Assembly (NCBI RefSeq): GCF_029227915.1
Contig: NC_079885.1
Location: 13,281,001-13,345,000 of the forward strand
Origin: Hydractinia symbiolongicarpus
Lineage: Eukaryota; Cnidaria; Hydrozoa; Anthoathecata; Hydractiniidae
Length of the DNA stretch: 64,000 nucleotides
Direction of reading: 5' to 3'
This document shows, piece by piece, positions 9,143 to 20,960 of the stretch (within the stretch, counting starts at the first letter, position 1; every line of letters starts with the position of its first letter). Below the pieces are notes generated by a model that did no database searches, was not told the origin of the DNA, and saw only the letters and a list, made by a program, of their open reading frames with translations. The position numbers and the translations under genes are program-made.

Positions 9143-10398
9143 CTGTCTTGAAATAGTGCCTCTTTCAATTTTACCCTTCCAGTAACAAACTTTGTTGGGT
9201 ATAGAATAGTATTAAATAGTATTATTTTTCTATTTGAAGGCATCAAAACGCAAGTTGTAAGACGAATCTTCAATTCTGTTGTTTTACATTTTTTAATTTT
9301 GAAGTTTTTTTGGTAAATAAAAGCAACGGAAGTATGGCCATTTTTAAATTGTTTCTTTTTTATTATATTCTGTAAACTAAGGTGTGTTAATGGTCTATCT
9401 GGCTATGTCCTATGAGTATAAGTATATTTTAGGTCTCATATAGCCGACTTCTCAATTTTTCACAATATATACAAGAAACCCATCCATATAAAAAAAATTA
9501 AAACTTGTCCTAAAGCTAGCTAGCTAAATATTTTGTGGATGTGTTGTCCCATTGTATAGCTATAGCTAGCTATGCTTTATTCTGACTAAATTTTCTCATG
9601 TATTAATTTTTTCGCAAGTTTTCATTCATCCACAAGTAACAAGGAAATATTTAGGGTTTTTAGGCAAAATAGATGTGTTAAACCGTAGCTAGCTAGAGTT
9701 CTGTGTATAGATGAGCGAGTGTTTACAAAGTTCTGTATATGTGCGCGCATTCTTACAGGCAATAAAAGAAGGACCACATAAGAAAAACTATTTCCACTAA
9801 TTTATATATTTAAGGAATAAACGATCTAAAAGGAGCTGGAATTGGAATACCATTTTTTTTAATTAAGAAAAGAAAAATGTTTTTTCCCTATAAATAACGA
9901 ACTTGTGTTTATATATATATATACGTTTATTCTTATTTCTTTTAAAACATTCCAAGACATAAAAATTCATTTCTTTGTGTCATTCGCCAAAATAAATTCC
10001 GTTAAAATAAACATTTTTTTGTATTCGCCAAATTAAATCCTCGCTAAATTTTATAAAATTTATCATTCGCAAAATTAAATCCCCGCCAAGTATTCCATTT
10101 TGGTCATTCACCATTAAATACTCGCCAAAATTTATCCACTTAAGATAGTAAATAAAAATATCCTCTATTTTTCATCTTCTTTTTCTAAAATGACAGATAA
10201 TAACTTTTCTTTTCTATATATATATATAATATATATATTTATAATTACCTATGTTTTTAGATCATGTATAATGATGTCAGATTTAATTGATTCATATGCA
10301 GAGTTGGACGAAAAAATATCCTCGTCATCAATTTAATAAAGTTTCACTTCGATACAATTTTAACATCTCTTAATCGAAAAATTCAAGCAAAACAAACT
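9143..10398. other. AT-rich spacer with TTCGCCAAA-type repeats
   Basis: No gene seen. At 9980-10140 the strings ATTCGCCAAAATAAAT and CCCGCCAAGT recur several times with short spacing, typical of a small non-autonomous repeat. Short (TA)n tracts occur at about 9910-9925 and 10215-10240, and CTAGCTAGCTA strings at about 9518 and 9560. Confidence 0.4.
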
Positions 10399-10773
10399 TT
10401 GTATAATCCCTTCAAAGTTGTCATTAATGAACGTGTCCATTCCGAAATATTTTTAGCTGTTTATAAAGCCATTCGCGACTTCCGCACAGCTTACGGTAGA
10501 GAATTGATTATTAAGAAAGACAAAAGTGGTATCATTAAAGAAATTAGTATTATTTTTCACCATCTTGGGTCATTGAAATTCCATTTATCAAACTTGTCTA
10601 GCCTTGATATCAATAAAATATTCAAAAAGAAGTTTAAAAGCAATGCCGTCGGTGATATAATATGTGGCGATGAAAAAAAATGTATTTTACATTACAAAGT
10701 GTCAACAAAGACATTAAATATAACTGCATCGTACAAAGTTGTCAACCAATATGGTATGGTATGTAGTTATTGA
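10399..10773 (+). CDS. Hypothetical protein fragment upstream of the repeat-type coding region
   Basis: About 120 codons open after a TTG at 10399; the same frame stays open some distance further upstream and no convincing ATG is fixed. The sequence alternates hydrophobic and basic residues (KVVINERVHSEIF, IIKEISIIFHHLG) and looks like a folded beta/alpha domain. It precedes the frameshifted gene at 10829 by 55 bases on the same strand and may be the first ORF of the same mobile element. Not recognised. Confidence 0.35.
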   Translation: MYNPFKVVINERVHSEIFLAVYKAIRDFRTAYGRELIIKKDKSGIIKEISIIFHHLGSLKFHLSNLSSLDINKIFKKKFKSNAVGDIICGDEKKCILHYKVSTKTLNITASYKVVNQYGMVCSY

Positions 10774-10828
10774 CAGAATTGGATTTTTATGCTAGTTAAA
10801 TGTTTTTATTTTGTTGTATTTCTATGCC

Positions 10829-13061
10829 ATGCCTCCTAAAGGAAAGTCAAAGGCACAAAACATTAAGTTTTCCCAGTTAGCAAAATATACATCAAACAGA
10901 AAAAAATCAACGATATGGATTTGAAAATTTCAAATCAGAGTAACCTAATTGAGGAAAAACAAAAACAATTAGCAGCATTGAGCAGGGAGATAACTTTGAT
11001 TGAAAGGGATGTTGATAAGTTAAGAAATAGATTAGCTAGAAAAAGAAAACGTGTTAGACACCTAAACTATGAGTGTAGTAAGAATAGAGTGGACTATGAA
11101 GTCAAATTTAGCATCAGCAAGGTAACAGCTGAGAGGCGTAGTAAATTCCCATCATCTAGTGATTTAAATAGATCAGCAAAAGATACACGTCGTCTGGAAA
11201 CATTTGAAGCTTGTTCTGCCATTCACGGAGGGTCTAAGGAATCTGTTCAGCCGGTTATGTTTGGTATGATTGACACATTGTGTTCGAAAATCCCCTCAAA
11301 AATGTTTGCAAAAAGTTTATTGAATGCTAATTCATCTGTAGTAAAACAGATAAAGGAAACTACCATCAAAATAGCAAATGAAGAATTTTACAATTCAGAA
11401 GATAATAAACTACGTTCTCTCAATGTTTTTTACAGCCACAATGTCATGGGGAAAGCTAAATACATGGCAATTAGAAAGGCAAATAGAATTTCCCAGAATA
11501 AACAGAATTCAGTGGTTAATTATATTCAGTATCCTCATTTAGCAAATATTATCAATAACATTGATATAGGAACACTACATGACATACATCCAACTCTAAC
11601 CTTTGGAGATGAAACAAAATCAGTTACAGGAAATTATAGATCGTGTGATGAATTTTTGTTACGATTGGCAAAATTCTATTTAAAAGTGAATCGTCAACAG
11701 AGTGACAAACTAAAAACATTCAATATGCTTGAAAAAAAAGATTTTGAATCTTTTCTGTTTGTATTTGCTCTTGGTGGGGATGGAGCTCCTATTTGTGGTA
11801 TGTCATTTTTAGTCTCTCTTCTTAATGTTGGTAATCGGATATGCAGCAGCTCCGAAAACTTTTTAATTTTTGGTGGTGATACTGAGGAAAATTCTACTGT
11901 TGTACGCAATTATGTTCTCAAGTTGTTGTCGGACGTGAAGTTTTTGGAAAGTCAGGTTTTCACTGTTTGTTGATGAAGTTGCCTACAAAGTTAAATTTTT
12001 ATTGGGTGAATTACCTAACGATATGAAGATGTTGGCTTTTTTGGCTGGGGAACTAACAAATTCAGCCTACTACTTTTCAACGTTCGGAAATGTAAATAAA
12101 GATAATTCAGCCAAATTTGAATATACATACGGAACCAAGCAAAGTGACAAATGGATGCCCTTCAACTATCACAAACACATAAGTGATGCCAAAAAGGTTG
12201 AAGGTAAAAAAAAAGAAACCGAAGTTAAATGCAAAGGAAATAGTGCAACGAAACGTAGTAACTTATCTAAAGTTTTGAAAGGTAGACAAGAAGAAGTCCC
12301 CTGGTTGGCCATTATATTGATAAAGCAAAAGGCGAACCTCTGCATCTGAAGAACAATGTCGTCAAAGAGCACTTCATGAAGTTATTCAATCTATGCTTGG
12401 CAACTGCTCCATTGAATTCCTACAAAGCATTTAAAGATATACCTTCCTCACATGCTTTAATTAAATTTGTTAATTTTATACGTTCAGCAATGGGATGTAA
12501 TTTTTTGTCGAAAAAAATTTTCCGGTGGTTTAATGAAAGCAGTTCTAAGAATGAAAGTAGTTTCACTTTTCGTTTTCGTGGAAAGGAGAGTAAAGCCTTC
12601 CTTTGTCATTTCCCAGAATTAAATTTACTTATTTTAAATGAATTGAAGAGTGAACAAATGAAAATAAGGCTGCATCAAATCCATTTTCAGTTCATATGTT
12701 TGCGAAAAATTATTTCACTATCAGTACGTGTAGAGAATTTCAATTTGGAACTTTTAAAAGATTTAAAGAAGCAATGTAAACTACTTTTCAAGTCAAGCTG
12801 TTGGTATGATGTAATCGTCTCACCAAGTTTATGGACTTTATGTAACTGCATACCTTTCCATGTAATAGTATGGAAGGGCGGGAGCAAAAGCATAAGATGA
12901 TTGTAAAGTATTCTAACAATACCACTTTCCAATGTCGCTGGCCAAGAATTTTCCGTCACGAGTACATACAATTGTTGCATCTGAGAGAAAACGGTTACGA
13001 TAAGTTGCACTATGTTTCAAGAGGATCTGATTACATACCAGAGAGAGATATGTGGGTTTAA
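10829..13061 (+). pseudogene. Cnidarian repeat-type protein of unknown function (probable mobile-element gene), frameshifted
   Basis: The likely start MPPKGKSKAQ at 10829 runs into a second frame from about 10915 with a heptad-rich helix (EEKQKQLAALSREITLIERD). The protein then crosses frames again near 11960, 12340 and 12870 and ends about 13061. Conserved-looking blocks are FLFVFALGGDGAPI, SSSENFLIFGGDTEEN, ELPNDMKMLAFLAGELTNS, KIFRWFNES and MEGREQKHKMIVKYSNNTT. I recall these blocks from many-copy uncharacterised proteins of cnidarian genomes. A transposase-like role is inference from copy number; no catalytic triad is assigned. At least four frame breaks make this copy dead. Confidence 0.55.
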
Positions 13062-15190
13062 ATGTTTTTTGATGACGTCATTAACCCGTCAATTCCGAAA
13101 TAGATTCGGGGATCCAGGTTTGGAAAAATTACCCAAATTGGTCCTAGGTGGTCCCTAGTTACCCACGCGGTGAAAAATCACTGACGTCACCACGTCGTTT
13201 CCAAGTTATTTGCCCTCGAAGTTTGAAGTGCACTGTAATGGCTTCATTAATTAAATTAAGATATTGATGTAAAAGTAGATATTGACGCCGCGCCGTAACG
13301 TCAGAAAATTTAACATTTAAGACATTACTTTTTTGGCTACATCAAAGGAACATGAACACATCCACTTTGCCTGTTATAGACACACAGACAGGCACACTCT
13401 CCGTATTATTATAAGAGACTAGTCGATAAAGCCCGTGGAGATAGCCATCTATGCATGCAGAAGGACAATGGAAAAATAGGTTGTAATCGATGTTTTGATG
13501 ACGTCAGCAGTGCAGATCCAAAAGAAAATATGCTAAATTTAGTTTATTCTTCGCCTGTAATGTGTAGAGGTTAAAGCGCTGATCAAAATAATGTATAGGA
13601 CCATATGTTTTCGACGAACGCCTAAGGAGATATAAGGGCTTAAAAATTTTGCTGACGTCAGCAAAGACCCTGCCAAGACACAAAGATTCTTTTTAGAAAT
13701 TTGAATACATGTTGCCTTTTTCGTATAGATCTTGAAACGTTGATATAGAAAATGTATAGGATCACGTACATACTTTGACAAACGGTTACGGAAATATTGT
13801 GGTTTAAAGGTGTTTTGATGATGTCAGCAACCCGTCCTTCCGAAACGGATTCGGGGACACAGGTTTAAAAAGCTTACCCAAATTGGTCCCAGGTTGTCCC
13901 TACTTACCCACACGGTGAAAAATGACCGACTTTGCATTAATCACACACAGATAGACAGAAGCTCTGTATTATTATAGAGAAGATATACTAGGACTAGGCG
14001 GGGGACAAGTGGCTGTGTGACAAAGCGTTGAACGACCGGAGAAGTAAACTGTGGCACACATCCAGGTCGAGCGTAGATATGCAGTACAGACACGTAGTAT
14101 GTCGTAAATCTAGTTAAGTGCACACAACATTATAGTGTTTTAGTTGCAATATATTTTTCAAAAATTATTTTTCCTGCAAATTTAACTGATATAAAAATAC
14201 GGAATGTGTTTCCCCGATAGTTAAAAAATTAATCGTGACAGTAGGCTGAGCGCTTGTACAGGTAAACCGTGTCGCACATGCGTATAGACGCAGTAATATT
14301 TTCCAAAAAAACTTTTTCACAACTTTAGTTTATTGTGGCTTGTAGATTTTGCTGATGTCAGCAACACACCAGCGAAAGTACTAAAACTTTTTTTGTAGGA
14401 ATTCGATTCACATTTACTTTTATTGTATAAAACTTAATATATAGGATCAAGTACTTTTGACTAACTGTTACAGAGATATGGAGATTTATAAAGGGTTTTT
14501 GATGACGTCATTAACGCGTCTGTTCCGAAACGGGTGGGTTGACCAAGCAATAAGAAATTGGTCCCATTTTGGTCCCAGTTAGTCCTTAGTTACTCAGGCA
14601 AGGGATGACGTCAGTTATTTCCACCCGTTTCCAAGTTATTTAGCCTTAAATTTAAAAGTACAATGCAATGGCTTCACTATTCTTATCTAATGAATTTACG
14701 CCAGTCTTAAAAATTAACGTCGTGCTGTAACATCTAGGACCTTGACAAATACTTTTGTCAGCGACTTACGGTAAAAATGCTCACATTCCGTAAATCCCGC
14801 GCACATATTAAAAATCCGGCAAACGCGTTTTGCGCAATGAACAGACCAGCGCACTTTGCTCGCTAGTTCAATATTTTTTTCTCGAAAAGCATATTACAAA
14901 AAAATATTTCAGCGAGGCTCATTCTGGATGAAAACATGACAAAGGCTGGATAAGATAATCTATATGTTCGAGTCTGTAAATTACATACATGCCGGAAAAA
15001 TAGCCAGTTTGTTTTTCACTGCCATCAGCTCGACTTTCGTGTAAGTCACTAAAGTCGAAAACCAACAGCCGTTCTGTAGCCCCTTTAAAGAAAATTTTGG
15101 CGACTTCAAAGAAGAATGAACACATCCACTATGCCTGCGACAGAGACTTCGTATTATTATATAAGGCTAGTCCATAAGACCTGTGGAAAA
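13062..15190. repeat. Cluster of diverged copies of a dispersed repeat (family G)
   Basis: Three similar units begin near 13065, 13812 and 14506, each with GATGACGTCATTAAC-like starts, a CCGAAA(C/T)(G/A) string, AATTGGTCC and a second TGACGTCA-containing tail. A further copy lies in reverse orientation at about 50690-50950. Ends resembling (ACAG)n...TATTATTATAGAG occur at about 13380, 13945 and 15135. No open frame of note. Confidence 0.65.
13073..14613. promoter_or_regulatory. Six perfect TGACGTCA (CRE-type) palindromes
   Basis: Exact TGACGTCA at 13073-13080, 13182-13189, 13499-13506, 13653-13660, 14513-14520 and 14606-14613. This is the consensus site for CREB/ATF factors. They belong to the repeat family G units, so they spread with the repeat; binding in this organism is untested. 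Confidence 0.45.
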
Positions 15191-15701
15191 ATTCATCTGT
15201 CACATACATTTTAATAACATCAGCAAATATTTCAGTATATTGCACACTGTCCTTTACGAAAAAAATAAATCTGAAAATGTCAAAAAGTACATTTACAAGG
15301 TGTAATTACTAATTTAGCAAAAATGTTTTAAAATATTTCACAAAATATCTAATGTCAAATCGCATTAAATGCCCCACACAAAACACACAAAATATAAGGA
15401 AAAAACAGCTTGCAAGGTACAAAATCTAGTTGATAGATATTCACAACAACGAAAGTTACAACAGCGACAGTAACAACACCGACACTCCCAAATCGACAGT
15501 TACAATACCGATAGTCACATCATCGACTGATTGCCGTAATTTTTGCTTCGTGGAATATTCGTATTTATTTTCGTTACGAAATACTCGTGTGCCGTTACAC
15601 GGCACACTAGTTCCAGTCTTAACGTTATAACACGTGCAACAACCTCCACCCTTCTCACAAGTCGATTAACCATCAGAGCTGAAACAGGTTAAGGAGAAAG
15701 A
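15191..15701. other. Non-coding stretch, probable left flank of the DIRS element with small hairpins
   Basis: No gene seen. A 9-bp perfect stem (15587-15595 with 15599-15607, three-base loop) and a neighbouring TTTCGTTACGAAA palindrome at about 15570-15581 may belong to the terminal structure of the DIRS element that follows. A degenerate (CGACAGTAACA)n patch lies at about 15450-15520. Confidence 0.35.
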
Positions 15702-16540
15702 ATGTCAAAATCACGCTCAAGATCATCAAGTCCAGGCGACAAGAATCCTCCAAAGCGCCAAAGAGAGGATAGTTCATCAGCTTTGAACGATTTGAAGAAT
15801 TTCTTCACTTCCAAAAACACAAAAGATCTGGCTAGAAAGCTTAAATAAGAACCTTCAGCAAGCTTCAAACACAAGGGCAACAAAGTGCAATACGAATTCA
15901 ATTCGGACATAAAAAACAAGATACGTTATGAAATTAGCAAAAAGAGATACAAAAATTTACAAATCCCTAAAGATTACTAACTCTATAGAAAAAAGAAATA
16001 AGTTGATAAAAATTGCTGATAGGTCTCCAGCAGGGTGGAAAACTGTAGATGAATACGTGTCGGACGATCTTGCCTCCGATAGTGAGGACGAAAAGAATAT
16101 TTAGGCTGCTGAAACCAGGGCAATAAAGACCGAGCATAGTAAAAATAAAAAATATATTTCAAATTCAAATTCCCAGAATCGTTTTTTCTTTTCAGCTAGA
16201 TACTCCAAGCCTCCAGAAAGGTTCTAAAGCTACCAACCAAGTGGATACCAACCAGGTGGATGGTGCGGAGAACAGCAATTCCAACAACACCAAAGACCCC
16301 GAGGAGCCTGCTTCGCATGTGGAAGATTTGGCCATTGGAGAAATACTTGCCCAGAAATCCAAAGAACAGCAACAAGCATCATCACCAGACCAGAATTCAA
16401 CAAATTTCTTGCAAACCAACAGTGATAAGTTTGAATTTAAAAGTAACAATAACTCCTCGATACCCATAGTTAAAGGTAGATTAAAGAAAAACATTTCATT
16501 CTGGAAAAACATCGGAACTAACGAAATTTACAAAACGTAA
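15702..16540 (+). pseudogene. DIRS gag-like protein with zinc knuckle, broken
   Basis: Starts at ATG 15702 with a Ser/Arg-rich N-terminus (MSKSRSRSSSPGDKNPPKRQ). An in-frame TAA (15846-15848) interrupts a frame that carries on with similar sequence. Further on come SPAGWKTVDEY and SDDLASDSEDE, a block I recall from cnidarian DIRS gag proteins. At 16309-16353 one frame encodes CFACGRFGHWRNTC, a C-x2-C-x4-H-x4-C zinc knuckle for nucleic-acid binding. At least three breaks are visible. Confidence 0.65.
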
Positions 16541-16542
16541 TT

Positions 16543-17594
16543 TTGGAAGGTTATAAAATCTCTTTTGTTACAACACCTAACTCTGCATATTTTAAAAACA
16601 ATAAATCAGCTTTTGAAAATAGATTCTTCGTGGACGAGGCAGTAAACGAGCTTCTAAATACAGGAAGAATAAAAATGTTGCCAAACGACGATATTCCATA
16701 CATTGTAAATCCAATTTCAGTATTCGTAAATAATGACAAAAAACGTCTAATTTTGGATCTCAGACATGTAAACAAGCGCGTTTATAACGATAAAATAAAA
16801 TTTGACGATTGGAAAGTTATGAAAGATTACCTAAAATCCAACAAATTTCTTTTTAAATTCGATATCACTCAGGGTTATCACCATATCGATATTCACCCTG
16901 ACTTTCAAAAATATCTTGGTTTTTCCTGGTTCTACGAAAGAAAACTCCGCCACTTTGTGTTTCTAGTTCTCCCGTTTGGACTCACATCTGCTCCATTTAT
17001 TTTTACGAAAGTCATGAGGTGCCTAGTAAAGTTCTATTGCAGTTTATCTCGATGATGGATTGGGCGTATCAGATTCTTTATTAAATGCAACACGTCATTC
17101 CACGTGTGTTCGTACAATATTAATTAACTGTGGCTTTTTAATAAACAACAAAAAATCTGCGTGGACTCCTTCGCATAACATCCAATGGTTAGGTATTCAA
17201 GTCGATCTCCAAAGATGTTGCTTTTCTGTTACCCGTGACAAAATTACTTCGACTCAGAATTTCCTTGATTTTATTGTCACAAAATTACCATACGTGTCAG
17301 CAAGATTATTAGCTCAACTCTGTGGCAAAAACATTTGTCTTGAGAGATATCGCACAATTAAAAACAAGATATCTTTATAAACTAATTGATTCAAGAGTAA
17401 CTTGGGACAGAAAATTGAATTTGAAATACGAAAATAGCTTCATAAAAGAACTTTTATTTTGGAGAGATAATTTAAAATCCCTAAACAACAAAATTCTTAT
17501 CCAATATCAAATTCCCACGACAATCGCTTATTCTGACGCCAGTAATAACGCTATTGGAGCTCACGCACGCATAAACAACATTAAAGACAATTAA
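16543..17594 (+). pseudogene. DIRS reverse transcriptase and RNase H
   Basis: First frame (16543-17055): KKRLILDLRHVN, KFLFKFDITQGYHHIDI (motif A) and FVFLVLPFGLTSAPFIFTK. Second frame: VYLDDGLG at 17042 onward, the catalytic YLDDG motif, then WLGIQVD and LAQLCGK. Third frame (17322-17594): an RNase H start with IAYSDASNNAIGAH, where the domain is cut off. The RLILDLRHVN and YSDAS signatures are typical of DIRS rather than Ty3 elements. Frame shifts near 17040 and 17330 and the abrupt end at 17594 inactivate it. Confidence 0.8.
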
Positions 17595-18059
17595 TTGTTA
17601 TATATTTCACAACCAAATCTCGGTATAGGTTACGGCAAATAGCAAAGCATGGTTTTTCCTTTGTTACGTGGTGTCATTCGTAAAGAGTGAGCCAATGACA
17701 TAAATTTTTAGGATCTACGTACAGAGCACTTTGGTTACACTCATAAGCGCAAGAAATATACACATAAAATTTGGTACTTATTACAAAAATACCACTGGGT
17801 TTGTTTACAAAAGAGAACAGCCTCGATGTTGTTTGATGTTGTTCTTACAGGTAGCTTAGCTACCCTATAGTTAGATTTAGGATTAAACTAGCATTTATTA
17901 CTTAATACTCAGTAAAATAGGTCAAGTTTGAATATTAAACTATTTCGCTATAACTAGCTAGACTAAGTATGAAAGGGCAAGGCTGAGCTTTTTAGCTGGG
18001 TTAAAAGTCAAAACTTAAAGAGGAAATTACATCACATTTTTTAAGATTATACTACACAT
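17595..18059. other. Unassigned spacer inside the split DIRS element
   Basis: AT-rich, no frame of note, no match recognised elsewhere in the window. It separates the truncated RNase H from the nested repeat and may be a further insertion. Confidence 0.3.
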
Positions 18060-19926
18060 ATTTGAGAACACCTGCGGGAAAATTCATTGTTCATCAAGTT
18101 ACGACATATGGCTAATATGGAAGATTTGTTCATAAAAAACATCAGAAACTTTTTTCATGTGGACTACTTTTACATTAACAAAAATTAAAAATTTGAAGAT
18201 AGCTAAACTTTTGTGATTTTTTCATTCATTAGTTTTCAAATTTCTCGCTGGAAATTTTTAAGGTTTAAAACCCATGTCCCACAGTAACTTTTTCATCCTT
18301 ATCCTAATGTTAATATATAATCTATGCAACAGCTTTTGCAGTAAAATTAAAACACATAATGAAAAAAAGGTTGTTATTAAAATATTTCAATTTCAAACCA
18401 ATTAGTCCCTGCAGCCATTTTGGTGTCAGCGGTATGAAAAACTATGCTAAAACTATACTAAGTAAAAGTCCTATTACTTCAGTAAAAATTGAAATAATGA
18501 CTTGAAACTTAGTATTAAATGTTTTTAGACCAGTTTGATGAAATGAACCCAAAAATTTTTTTTTAATACTATCATAGTTTTTGAGTTCTTGAATTTAGCC
18601 ATTTTTGGAGACACCGATAAACTGATTTTGACAGCATATCAATTTTGACAAGCCGTGATTCTCAGAATTCAAAATAATTTAAACAGATAAAATGTGGTAC
18701 AGGTGTAGGACCAAATACCTTATCCAGCTCAGAGAAAGTGGTAATGTGCTTCTAAAGTACAGTGCCAAATACATAATCTAAATTTTATGCCGTATAAATA
18801 CAAAGTGGTTAGAAAGTTATTTTTTGTCCACCTGTATCTGCAACATGTTTACTTGCACTAATTGCTCAGCCTGGTGCCACTCACAATTAATTTTTGAATA
18901 CCCACAGGAACTTTTTATGCAAAATGAAAAATGCTAAACAACTGTATTAGCTTTGCAGAAGTAACAATAGGCTTTATCTTTATCATTAGTCCTGTGAATT
19001 TTGGTTTATGAAAAATATATTATACTTTTAATGCTATAAGCGCTCCACTGGATTTGTAACACATTACACTAAGTGTCGTCCGTATGAAACAGTTTACGCT
19101 TAATAAAACTTTACCTGGAGACTTTAGGTCTTCCTGCTTGAAGCGAATATTACTTCTGGCTATACTTTCCTAAATTTTGTTATTTCATAAAATAAACCTG
19201 AAAACCTACCAAATTATTTATGAAAATAGGTTCCCGCTCGATAAAAGAAACCTGAGCATTTGCAGAAATTTATATATGAAATATAGGTTTCAGTTTGTCG
19301 TGAAAACATGTTTACCAACATGCAATGCCTTGCATACCTATCTAGCTATATACTCAATTCTTGATTCACTGTTATGGGAGGTCAACTAGCTAGCTATTTT
19401 TATTTAAAATGACAGAATGCCTTGAAAAATCTTTTGTGCAGCTAGCTACATAAAAATAATATATTTAGCTCTTGTACTTTATCACTTAATTATTTAATAA
19501 CAAATGTGCCCTCGAGTGCTGGCATGGTACTGGCTAGGTAGCTTAAAATCACAAAATTAATATTATCCAGATGTGACCATCCCTCATCATCGGACATCGG
19601 AAAGGCGTTTCTGTTCTTTACTTCTCATTGTGGTGTACCTCAAATTCTTGTAAATCCAATGAAAAAAAATTACTCTTCTTTCCCTTGTACAACTCATGGC
19701 ATTTCTTTGCATGTCTTTAGTTTATGTCTTTAGTTGCATTTCTTTGCATGTCTTTAGTTCCAACCCACGATCCCTTAGCTTCCAACCGCGTCTCGGTCAC
19801 AAGTTTCAGCGCTAGTCAAAATGATGGACAACGTCGAGGAACCCTGGGTAATTTTGAAAAAATGTGGTTCTGCCTTATGATTCAGCATATTTTAGCCCTC
19901 GAGTGCCACACCTCCGTATATATAGG
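18060..19926 (-). repeat. Dispersed repeat family A, copy 1 (about 1.9 kb)
   Basis: In reverse orientation this stretch matches 56604-57990 along its length, for example the GACACCGATAAACTG, TGGTGTCAG and GAGTGCCAC strings. It also matches 44437-45520 and a piece near 38505-38700. The end near 19926 reads CTCGAGTGCCAC then CCGTATATATAGG; the other end reads TTTGAGAACACC. No protein is recognised, so it is a non-autonomous repeat. A 19-base duplication (TTTCTTTGCATGTCTTTAG) lies at about 19700-19760. Confidence 0.75.
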
Positions 19927-19949
19927 AGTTAATTATCTTTAATACCTTA

Positions 19950-20502
19950 CAAAATCTAAGGACTATCAATATATGTGTTCTTGGCTTTTCCGGATTTCTG
20001 GGCTATGAAAAACTTGCACATTTACGGCTTTCTGATGGTATCTTCAATAAAACACATCTGAGAGATTTATCCAAAAAAGCAAAACAGATATTTATCGTGA
20101 CGGAGTTTGGGTTTTGATCAGTAGAACTACCACAAAATTATGTCCATTCTCCAATTTATCTAATTATATTGACAGGTGTAAAATAAAAGAAGGCGATGAG
20201 TATATTTTTAGAGCCATAACATCTTCAAGAAAAAACGAACGATTGAGACCAAAACACGAGCCATTATCGTATGCTCAAGCCCGTGAATGTTTTAAAGACG
20301 CAATAAAGGCTTGCAATGTAGATCACCAAAATTTAGCCCACATAGTTTAAGATCGGGTGGCGCAACTGCTGCAGCAAATAGAGGAGTACCAGACAGATTA
20401 TTCAAAAGGCATGGGCGGTGGAGATCCGAAAAGGCAAAAGATGGATACGTTCAAGACGACATTAGCATTTTATTGTCTGTTTCTGAAAGTTTAGGTCTCT
20501 GA
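19950..20502 (+). pseudogene. Tyrosine recombinase catalytic domain of the DIRS element, frameshifted
   Basis: Reading in one frame gives GFSGFLGYEKLAHLRLSDG. The next frame gives VLISRTTTKLCPFSN and EYIFRAI; the last gives HSLRSGGATAAANRG, RLFKRHGRW and KDGYVQDD. These are the H-x-L-R, H-G-R-W and tyrosine motifs of the XerD-like recombinase family; the catalytic residues His, Arg, Trp and Tyr are all present in the C-terminal block. Frame changes occur near 20080 and 20315. It would integrate circular DIRS DNA; this copy cannot. Confidence 0.8.
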
Positions 20503-20669
20503 AACATCCTTCGCCCCTACTTTTAGGAACATACATTTTTTTTAACGACGTAAAAAATTGTAACGATTCTGAAAAAGTCTAGAAAAACCGAAATTACTGT
20601 GTAGTAAAGATTGATGATATTACGATGAAAATAATGCTGACTGTTAGCTGAGTCAAAGTTGTAGCTTAG

Positions 20670-20772
20670 TAGAGAAGCCACGGAGGCATATTGCTAAGCA
20701 GGAGGATGAGTTAAAAATTCAATATCGTTAACACTGACCTTAGTAGAGAAGCCAATGGGCATATTGCTAACG
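20670..20772. repeat. Direct repeat of about 35 bases downstream of the recombinase
   Basis: The string CTTAGTAGAGAAGCCA, followed closely by GGCATATTGCTAA, occurs at about 20668-20705 and 20737-20772, roughly 67 bases apart. Probably part of the 3' region of the DIRS element. Confidence 0.6.
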
Positions 20773-20917
20773 ACAATTAGGCCAGATATGCTTTACAGTT
20801 GTATTTTTACACTTTATGTACGAGCTTGTACAACTCTGATAACTAAGACGACTACAGCCATAACTACTACACTACTAATACCGCGTTTTTCTTGTCCCAG
20901 TTTAGATAATAAATAAG

Positions 20918-20954
20918 GTTATTTTCGGTTGAGCAAAGCGAATTAGAAAATAAC
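20918..20954. other. Hairpin with 9-bp perfect stem, candidate DIRS terminal structure
   Basis: GTTATTTTC at 20918-20926 pairs exactly with GAAAATAAC at 20946-20954 around a 19-base loop. Its place after the recombinase suggests a terminal or internal complementary region of the DIRS element; not confirmed. Confidence 0.4.
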
Positions 20955-20960
20955 GCATAG

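Larger units (their letters stand above)
15571..20960 (+). mobile_element. DIRS-type tyrosine-recombinase retroelement, degraded and split by a nested repeat
   Basis: Gag, reverse transcriptase, RNase H and tyrosine recombinase remnants occur in that order on the plus strand, the layout of DIRS elements. A 1.9-kb dispersed repeat (18060-19926, reverse orientation) plus about 470 bases of unassigned sequence lie between RNase H and recombinase. Ends are approximate; small hairpins near 15590 and 20918-20954 are candidate terminal structures. That the two halves belong to one copy is inferred from order, orientation and decay. Confidence 0.65.

Noticed and set aside
20114-20502. Host-type XerD/phage integrase gene
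   Set aside because: Frameshifted, downstream of DIRS RT/RNase H on the same strand; a DIRS recombinase remnant is the simpler reading.
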